Of a stretch of DNA of 64,000 bases, positions 57,556-64,000 are shown one piece after another (position 1 is the stretch's first letter; every line of letters starts with the position of its first letter). The stretch comes from JAGNDO01 sp963704975 (GTDB taxonomy: Bacteria; Chloroflexota; Anaerolineae; Caldilineales; Caldilineaceae): NCBI GenBank assembly GCA_963704975.1, contig CAVPIK010000022.1:18456-82455 (forward strand). The letters are read 5' to 3'. The position numbers and the translations under genes are program-made. Below the pieces are notes generated by a model, which saw nothing but the letters and a program-made list of their open reading frames with translations, was not told the origin of the DNA and did no database searches.

Positions 57556-60500
57556 TGGCGAATTCTTCCACAAGCGCTTTATCGTCAAATGGGTTCTCGC
57601 CGTTTCTGAGCATATCGATCCACTCCTGACGTTGCGCTCCCTCTGGATCGCCCCGGAGGCTCCCACAAAGACGGCAAAGTCCTCAATTGCCCCATCGAAA
57701 TCTCCGGTCATGGCACGGGCCACCCCGCGGCTGTCTCGATAGCTCGGATCACCATCGCTGAGAACAACCGCCTGCTCACAGGCATCTAGAACTTGGTCAG
57801 GGAACTGCCAGAGCGAGCCGTACCAACAGAGGATATTCCAATTCCATGCCGATGCCTCTACTTCATCATCATATGTAGTTGCCTCAACCATCTTATCAAG
57901 AGCTTCTTCAACTTCACCCTGGAGAGCTAGGGACGCCAGCCTCCTCCACCATCACGGGAGCGTAGAGTTTCCCCGCCCTGGTCTCAGGATCGATCTCCAG
58001 GGTGGGATCGTACTGGTTGGCCTGGGTAAACAGGGTGATGGCCTCGTCAATATCGCCTGTGCGGGCAAGAGACTCTGCCTCCTCCACCATCACGGGAGCG
58101 TAGAGTTTCCCCGCCCTGGTCATCAGGATCGATCTCCAGGGTGGGATCGTACTGGTTGGCCTGGGTAAACAGAGTGATGGCCTCGTCAATATCGCCTGTG
58201 CGGGCAAGAGACTCTGCCTCCTCCACCAGCACAGTCGCGTAAATTTGGCCTGCCACAGCGTCAGCGTCAGTGTCTAGACTATCTTGGATCGTTTTCAAGG
58301 CGCCAGAGAAGTCGCCTTGTTCAGTCAGGGGTAAAGCAACCTCACGTAGAGCGTCAAGAACAGTTGGATGCACAGGCCACTGTGTACACGTCTTGTGATA
58401 AGGCACAGCATTTGCAAAGTTTCGCTTCCACTCCTCTGCGGTCAAATTTCGATTTGCAGCACCGCAGGCAAGTTCGACAAGGGAATCACCGCCAAGGGTC
58501 CAAGATCGGAGCGTGCCGTCTATACTAGCACTAATGACACGTTTGGAATCTCCACTGAAGACCGAAGCATTAATTGCCTGTGTGTGCCCAACCAGTTGCG
58601 CAGGCGGCATCTCAAGGTCTAACAGATCCCAAATTTCCAGCGTGCCTGATGCTCCATTCAAAGCAAGCCATCTACTGTTGTTGCTTAATGCAAAGGTATA
58701 TGCGCTGCCATCCCTTGCAGGGAGAAGCACAGGTGATTCATCAAATTGGCCATTTTCCCAAACGCCGATTCCATCCTCCGCTGTACGCGGCCACTAGCCA
58801 ACGATCATCCTGACTGAAAGCAACCCAAGTACTTGGGGGACCGGAGAAAACTGGATCTAAGGCTAAATCAGTGGCACTCCATACATAGGTTTTTGCAGAC
58901 GAAACGCCGAACCATTTTCCACTTGGACTAAACGATACCCCAAAGACAAAAACATCAAAACCAGGAGCGCTAAAGGGTAAGTCGTCGATCAGATTCCATT
59001 CATCCTTGATATCCCTAGCTTGGATGTATGGAGACGACATCCCATGACCTGTGATTAACATGTCGCGTTCGGGATCAAATGTTGCCGCCCGCAGACCTGA
59101 GATTCAACAGAAAAAACAGAAGGCGGTTTAGCCCACTCACTAGTTTCCCAGATGCTAATACCACGACTACCACCGGCAACAAGCAGACTGGCTGTCCGCA
59201 CTGAAAGCTCGTGCAGGTGTTTGCCCTAGGCTGGTATCGAGAAAAAGTGGCTGTCCAGAAAGCTCTGCATTATTGAACAGAAAGATGCTATCTCTACCAG
59301 ATACCGCAATCCAACGTTGATCTGGGCTAATTGTTGCCCAGTCAGAGAGACACGTCAAGATCACGCACTACTGGCTCTTCAACAATATCGGCTATGGTCC
59401 ATTTTCTGACTGTAGTGTCCGCTGAGCCACTAAAAAGCGAAGCACTGTTCCTCTCAAACTTTAGTTCGGTCACTGGGGCTGAATGACCTTGAAGCTGTAC
59501 AGGCCGCTCCGGATCTACAAGGTTCCACAAACACACGGTGATCCCAGCAGCAGCTAGCCATTGTCCATCTGGACTAAAGGCGAGGCGATATCGATCAGAC
59601 TCGCTGCAGCCCAATACAGATTCCAAGTATTGCATGCTCTCCAAGCTCCAGAGATCCACCGCTCCCGACTCACTGGCAACAGCTAGTATCGGAACGCACC
59701 CATCATCCCGATCGCCCTGTTCATCACTACATTCTGACCAAATGGATATTTGGATATCCGGTTCTGGGACAATAATAATCCCTGCGTCCCCAGGGGGCCG
59801 ACCACCGATGGCAGGATCTGACAACGCCAAGTCCATTGGAATAACGCCATGGAACTCAACAGCATCCTCACCAATTGACCATACAAGGATCTGGCTGTCA
59901 ACCGTGACGGCAGCGAGCCATTGATGATCTTGACTGATTGCTACTTCAAAAATTTGCGGTTGATTCGCATCTGGACTCGATATCAATAACGGCTGAACAT
60001 CTTCAACGGGTTGCACAGTACTTCTGAGGAATAGTTGACGGTCAGCGCGTTTGAGACTATCAAGCTTCCATCTGTACTCAATGCAAGGACTTGTTCATCA
60101 AGTTTGACTGTTTCTTCACCAAAGACTATGACAGATTCACTGTCCGAATAATTGATCGGCAGATCATTAATCGGTACCCAAATCGACGAATCACTGTTTC
60201 CTATGATTAGCTCATTCGAAGAAGAAAATGCCACAAGTGATATCTCATTCTGGATGAATGATATATCTGGAAGACGAGTTCAATCGGATCTACTTCAATC
60301 GGTTGGGGGATCATCAGACCATCCTGATTACTTGAGCCATAATACTTGAGTTTCCATAGAAACGCTTTACCTGATGAATGCGCTGTGGCAATATACGAGT
60401 CTAGCGTCACCTCGTTTCCTGAGGGAGACTAGTATTTGGATCGAATGCAATGGCTACGATTCCGCTAATATCTTCGCCCATACGAATGGGGTTGGGACGA

Positions 60501-60937
60501 GCTGTGGCCATAGAATTGGCATCAACATCATTGGCTCCTGTGGACAATAGCCAGTTTCCATCTGGACTAACGACAATGGAATCAACTGAGGAGAATGCCC
60601 CTGCATGCTTCTGATTGCTCTAGGCATCCTCGGCTTCAGACGATCGCGCTTGTGTCTTCCAAGCAGGTGGCCTCTGCAGATCGTGGAGTCTCTGATGCGT
60701 GCCAGCATGCTAGCACTTGGCTTCCAACGCTAGCCTCCGGTGGCGGCAATCTGCGCAATCGCCTCTGAATCGTTTGCCTCCGGTTGCTCGAGTGGCGGCG
60801 ACATCAGCGCTGATCGTGGCCCTAGCTCCAGATCACTATTCCAATGCAGCTCAGAAGTCCTGCCCAATCGCGCCAACCAGACGCAAAAAGGACCACAATG
60901 CACTGGCGAACCCGTAATGCTCTGACGCCGCGGCGTG
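57503..60937 (-). CDS. WD40 and TPR region of the nSTAND protein, many frameshifts
   Basis: Continues the NTPase at 60938-62389. WD40-like repeats are visible in changing frames: VSPDGNWLLSTGANDVD (about 60560), FEVAISQDHQWLAAVTVDSQ and SESDRYRLAFSPDGQWLAAA (59.4-60.0 kb), VSFSPSGKWFGVSSAKTYVW (about 58.9 kb), FALSNNSRWLALNGASGTLE and GDSKRVISASIDGTLRSWTL (58.5-58.7 kb). Then the post-propeller motif CGAANRNLTAEEWKRNFANA and TPR-like repeats with a 46-residue period (LARTGDIDEAITLFTQANQY) end in EWIDMLRNGENPFDDKALVE. The most natural stop is TGA 57503-57505. The 57.9-60.8 kb part is clearly lower in GC than its flanks. Whether it is decayed or just badly sequenced is open. Confidence 0.65.
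57941..58356. repeat. 138-bp tandem repeat in the TPR region
   Basis: Two nearly identical units (57941-58078 and 58079-58217) and a third diverged one. The second unit has one extra base (GGTCATCAGG for GGTCTCAGG near 58120), which by itself breaks the frame. Confidence 0.75.
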
Positions 60938-62389
60938 CTAAGCGCCAGCCTGGCGGCCACAAAGGCGTACGTCTCCAGAAATCTCCATCGCCGTGGCGGG
61001 GTTGGCGGCCAGTTGGGCCTCGGCTTCTGTGCGGGCCGCGCCGGTCAGCAGTTTGTCCGGGGACTTGCCCGCGGCGTCCCAGGCCTGGGCGGCCCGGGTC
61101 AGGGGGTTCTGGTTTTGGGCAAACCAGTCCCGGTTGGTGCGCTGGATCGGCTCCACAAAGCGGTCGTGGACCAGTTCATACCACAGGCCGCCGGCCCGGT
61201 TCTCGGCCCGCAGCAGGTAGCGGTCCCGCAGCAGGCGCAGGACCAGGTTGGGCAGGCCGCCGGTCTGGCTTTCGCCCTGGAGCACAAAGCCCCGGGTGCC
61301 CAGTTCGGTGATGAGCTGTTGGGAGAAGAAGCGGCGCAGACCGGCCTCGCTCACGTCGGGCAGGGCCTTCACCGCCGGGTCGGCCAGCACCTCGGCCAGG
61401 GAGCGGGTGTAGAAGTCCATCAGGGCCTGGTCCACAAACTCGGCCAGGGAGCGTCCCCCGGCCAGCCGTTCCAGATCGGCCAGGGTGATGTTGTGACCGG
61501 CGCTGGGGTTCAGGCTCTCCCACAACTGAAGACAGACCACCTGCAACTGCACCGGCTCCACATATTGGCCGGGGGCCGTCTCCTCCCCGGCCACCCGCAC
61601 CTGGCGCAGGTTGTCCACCAGGGCCTGGGCGGCCTCCGGGGCAAAGGGGCGGCCAAATTGCTGGGCGGGCAGACGCACCGCGTCCAGGGCCTGCTGCTCC
61701 TGCATGCGCTGCATGTAGAAGCGGCCCCGCATACGGTCGGCCAACAGGGGGGCATAGGGTTCGATGCGGGCCACAAAGTCCTCCCGCAGGCTGAGCACCA
61801 CCCACAGGTTGGGGTCGTCCCGCATGGCCTGGTCCAGTTGGCGGAAGAAGTCCTCCCGGTCCAGCCAGCGGCCAGGGTGGGTGGTGAGGATCTCCTCGAA
61901 CTGGTCGATGATCAGCACATAGGGCACCGCCTCCTCCGGGTTGACCGGGGGCGGCTTCAGGTCGGGATCGAAGCGGAAGCGGACGCCGTCATCGCTGACC
62001 AGCCGCTTGAGAAAGTCGCTGAGGGTGGCCTTGGCATAGCGTTGGGGCGCGCTGTCATCATCGTCGATCTGGTCCATCAGGTTGAAGGCGAAGATGTTGT
62101 CGATCTCCCCCATCATCTCGGCGGGGGGCGCGCCGCTGACCCGGCCCACGGGCAGCACCACATAGCCCCGCTCCTCCAGACCGGGGATCAGCCGGGTGTT
62201 GAGCAGGGAACTCTTGCCGGCGCCGGATTCGGCGTAGAAGAGGGTGAGCCGTTCGGTCTGCACCCGCACCAGGAGTTGCCGGGCCTCCTCCTCCCGGCCA
62301 AAGAAGAGCTTGGCCTCCTCGGAATCTCGGCGGAAGCTGCGGGGACCGACATAGGGGTTTCTGCGGGCGGAAATCTGGGGCGGGGTCAT
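60938..62389 (-). CDS. nSTAND1-type NTPase, N-terminal part of the WD40-TPR protein
   Basis: 483 residues in frame, start ATG 62389, three bases after the SIR2-like stop. RNPYVGPRSFRRDSEEAKLF and FFGREEEARQLLVRVQTERL are the usual entry to nSTAND1 domains. Walker A is YAESGAGKSSLLNTRLIPGL and Walker B is VLIIDQFEEILTTHPGR. WVVLSLREDFVARIEPY and the winged-helix part (LWYELVHDRFVEPIQRTNRD) follow. The frame is lost near 60950, where the link to the WD40 region starts. STAND NTPases of this kind act as sensors or switches that oligomerise on a trigger and activate an effector, here probably the SIR2-like protein. Confidence 0.85.
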   Translation of the reverse strand: MTPPQISARRNPYVGPRSFRRDSEEAKLFFGREEEARQLLVRVQTERLTLFYAESGAGKSSLLNTRLIPGLEERGYVVLPVGRVSGAPPAEMMGEIDNIFAFNLMDQIDDDDSAPQRYAKATLSDFLKRLVSDDGVRFRFDPDLKPPPVNPEEAVPYVLIIDQFEEILTTHPGRWLDREDFFRQLDQAMRDDPNLWVVLSLREDFVARIEPYAPLLADRMRGRFYMQRMQEQQALDAVRLPAQQFGRPFAPEAAQALVDNLRQVRVAGEETAPGQYVEPVQLQVVCLQLWESLNPSAGHNITLADLERLAGGRSLAEFVDQALMDFYTRSLAEVLADPAVKALPDVSEAGLRRFFSQQLITELGTRGFVLQGESQTGGLPNLVLRLLRDRYLLRAENRAGGLWYELVHDRFVEPIQRTNRDWFAQNQNPLTRAAQAWDAAGKSPDKLLTGAARTEAEAQLAANPATAMEISGDVRLCGRQAGA

Positions 62390-62392
62390 GGG

Positions 62393-63385
62393 CTATCCTT
62401 TCCACATTTGCTGAAGTTCCAGGGCATAGGCGCGCAGGTCGCCCCAAAAGACATCGAAGCGGGTCTCCTTGAGATAGCCCTTGACATACTCCTCCACCAC
62501 GGGTTCGGGCCGGGCCTGGACGGTGAAGATGCCCTTGTCGTCGCTGCCGGTCTGCTTGAGCAGTCCCCAAAAGAGGGTGCGGAAGATGCCCTCGGTGATG
62601 TTGAAGCCCAACAGCACCAGGGCCGAGTCCAGCACGGCCTGGCGCACCCGGCTGGGGATGCGGTCGGCGTCCTTGCCCTGGCCCTGGGCCGCGGCCACCA
62701 GGAATTGCAGCAGGTCGTCCTCGGTCAAAACCAGGGAATCGGCCCGGCTGTCCAGGCCGAAGAGGTGATAGACCAGGGGTTCCTTCTCGCTGGGGGCGTA
62801 GTCCCGGTCGGCAAAGACAGAGGCTTCCCCGTCCAAACTGGAGCGCCAGCGGCAGATCTCCGAGCGGGGCTGCTTGCCCGCTTTGACCAAGGCCGCCTCG
62901 ATCAGGCCGAAGGGGCTGGTGGTGATGTAGACGGGCAGGGGCAGGTTGGCCAGGATCAGCAGGGGGTCTTCCCTGGGGGCGGAGAAGTTGGGGTAGTGGA
63001 GGAGGTCGGCAAAGGCGGTGACCGTGAGCACGTCCACCTGCTCCTCGGCCTCGGCCAGGGTCTCCTCGTCCGCGCCGGCGTCCTGGGCCAGGAAGTAGAT
63101 GTGGCTCTTGACCAGGTCCAGGTATTCGTGTTTCAGGTCCCAGTCGGTCATCTCCTTGGTGATGCTGCGGAACTTGGTCATCTCCCGCAGATCCCGGGGG
63201 CCGGGCAAGGGGTACTCGATGAACTCGGCATAGCGGTTCACCAGCCCCTCGCAGCCGCCAAAGACCAGATCGATCAGCGCCTCATGGCTGACCACCGGCA
63301 CCACACTCCCCGCCCGAATGCGGTCCACAAAACTCGGCTTCAACTGGCTCACCCGATCCGTGACCGGCTTCCCAAAAATAGGCAT
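62393..63385 (-). CDS. SIR2-like domain protein of the conflict cluster
   Basis: 330 residues, SD AAAGGA before ATG. The sequence LANLPLPVYITTSPFGLIEA, EKEPLVYHLFGLDSRADSLV and LTEDDLLQFLVAAAQGQGKD, with LVLLGFNITEGIFRTLFWGL, matches the SIR2_2-like proteins that travel with nSTAND NTPases. SIR2 domains in bacterial defence consume NAD+. The classical NAD-binding GAGxS loop is not evident here, so activity is uncertain. The gene lies between an FGE-sulfatase-domain gene (15 bases) and the NTPase (3 bases), a tight operon. Confidence 0.75.
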   Translation of the reverse strand: MPIFGKPVTDRVSQLKPSFVDRIRAGSVVPVVSHEALIDLVFGGCEGLVNRYAEFIEYPLPGPRDLREMTKFRSITKEMTDWDLKHEYLDLVKSHIYFLAQDAGADEETLAEAEEQVDVLTVTAFADLLHYPNFSAPREDPLLILANLPLPVYITTSPFGLIEAALVKAGKQPRSEICRWRSSLDGEASVFADRDYAPSEKEPLVYHLFGLDSRADSLVLTEDDLLQFLVAAAQGQGKDADRIPSRVRQAVLDSALVLLGFNITEGIFRTLFWGLLKQTGSDDKGIFTVQARPEPVVEEYVKGYLKETRFDVFWGDLRAYALELQQMWKG

Positions 63386-63400
63386 AGATCATTCCTTTTG

Positions 63401-64000
63401 TTAGATTTCCATCGCTACCCTAAAGCCCCGCCAGCGGATGCGGCTGTCGGGGGAGGCGTTGCCCCGTGTGGTGGATCGCAGGTCGGCGGCGTTGTTGCGG
63501 AAGCTGCCGCCCCGGTGGATGCGCAGATCCCGCTGGGTGTGGGAGGTCGGTGTCGTCCCGGCCATCGTCCAGGCGATAGGGCGGCGGGAAGGCGGAGGTG
63601 TTCCGATCCGGCCCCCAGCGGGTGAGGGTCCATTCTTGGACATTGCCCAGCAGGTCGGCCACGCCGAAGGGGCTGGCCCCGGCTTCGTGGGCGGTGACCG
63701 GGGTCGTGTCGTCGCTCTCCACATTGGCGCAGCCGTCGGCCCAGGCGTCTCCCCAGGGGAAGGGGCGACCGTCCGCGCCCCGGGCCGCCTTCTCCCATTC
63801 GGCCTCCGTGGGCAGACGGTAGGTGCGCCCGGTCTCGGCGGAGAGCCAGGCGCAGTAGGCGCAGGCGTCCTCCCAACTGACGCTGGCCACGGGGTGGTCC
63901 AGGCGGTCCGCGGGGGGCTGGCGGTTGAACCAGCCCAGCTTGGGCGGCACATCCTGGGCCGGGGTGCGGGCCAGAAAGGCGGCGTATTCTCGGTTGGTGA
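63401..64000 (-). CDS. FGE-sulfatase (formylglycine-generating-enzyme-like) domain protein, 5' end outside the window, frameshifted
   Basis: The frame is open to the window edge (TNREYAAFLARTPAQDVPPK, then HPVASVSWEDACAYCAWLSA, RLPTEAEWEKAARGADGRPF, FGVADLLGNVQEWTLTRWGP). A shift at about 63545 leads to RDLRIHRGGSFRNNAADLRS and RIRWRGFRVAMEI with the stop at 63401. This is the C-type-lectin-like FGE fold. The C-terminal segment lacks the paired cysteines of true FGE, so it probably acts as a binding domain. It is the first visible gene of the FGE-SIR2-nSTAND operon. Confidence 0.8.
   Translation of the reverse strand, partial: SPTENTPPFWPAPRPRMCRPSWAGSTASPPRTAWTTPWPASVGRTPAPTAPGSPPRPGAPTVCPRRPNGRRRPGARTVAPSPGETPGPTAAPMWRATTRPRSPPTKPGPAPSAWPTCWAMSKNGPSPAGGRIGTPPPSRRPIAWTMAGTTPTSHTQRDLRIHRGGSFRNNAADLRSTTRGNASPDSRIRWRGFRVAMEI

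Noticed and set aside
57503..60937. Calling the WD40-TPR region a pseudogene
   Set aside because: Frameshifts are equally common in housekeeping genes of this window, so sequence error cannot be separated from decay here, although the lower GC keeps decay or transfer possible.
60935..63625. 896-codon plus-strand frame opposite the nSTAND and SIR2-like genes
   Set aside because: Repetitive Gly/Gln/Val/His composition typical of antisense reading of GC-rich genes; the minus strand has Walker motifs and SIR2-like blocks.

Overview
The window is GC-rich (roughly 60-65% by eye) with bacterial gene order. Gene content and protein style point to a Chloroflexota (Anaerolineae/Caldilineae-like) bacterium. 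Pointers are Pro/Thr-rich linkers behind signal sequences, a surface protein ending in IYLPMVVR after a PTPTP linker, nSTAND-WD40-TPR proteins, a decaprenyl-phosphate phosphoribosyltransferase-like UbiA protein, a cold-shock/DUF1294 fusion and many regulatory kinases. The phylum call is inference; no 16S rRNA is present.

Layout. 0-9 kb: end of a CapA-like protein, an unrecognised protein, a zinc-metalloprotease-like lipoprotein, TlyA methyltransferase, a UbiA-family membrane enzyme and a PHP-AlbA fusion. 9-24.4 kb: Lon, a folate pair (FchA-like cyclohydrolase and a FolD with altered active site), a cold-shock/DUF1294 protein, an NYN/LOTUS RNase, a GT-C-like membrane protein, a lipoprotein, an altered metallo-beta-lactamase-fold protein with an RNase-H-like partner, a structured small RNA and AspRS. 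24.8-30.2 kb: a wax-ester-synthase-like acyltransferase followed by a compact signalling cluster (coiled-coil protein, tail-anchored protein, Rab-like GTPase, PAS histidine kinase, zinc-ribbon membrane protein). 30.3-40.7 kb: CspA with a long leader, a LysM surface protein, cardiolipin synthase, sugar-phosphate mutarotase, MBL hydrolase, DinB protein, small membrane proteins, a double GNAT, a MerB-like protein with an in-frame UGA plus a SECIS-type hairpin, and an MFS exporter. 40.8-52.1 kb: pieces of one giant surface protein on the minus strand. 52.4-57.5 kb: a nuclease-like protein, a two-component system with a Met-rich sensor next to a Met/His-rich exported protein, and an epimerase. 57.5-64 kb: a conflict-type cluster of FGE-sulfatase-domain protein, SIR2-like protein and nSTAND NTPase with WD40 and TPR repeats.

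Three themes cut across the window. (1) About 30 single-base frameshifts break genes that are normally essential or conserved (lon, tlyA, fchA, kinases), which looks more like indel error in the assembly than gene decay. (2) Many intergenic spaces hold hairpins whose arms are tandem 7- or 8-base repeats, with a different word at each site; two complete hairpins and one single-arm run sit in frame inside a membrane-protein gene. (3) The best single discovery candidate is the MerB-like gene at 38.6-39.3 kb. Its only interruption is a UGA exactly where the catalytic cysteine belongs, followed at the right distance by a perfect stem with a GGUC loop, the hallmark of a bacterial selenocysteine insertion element.
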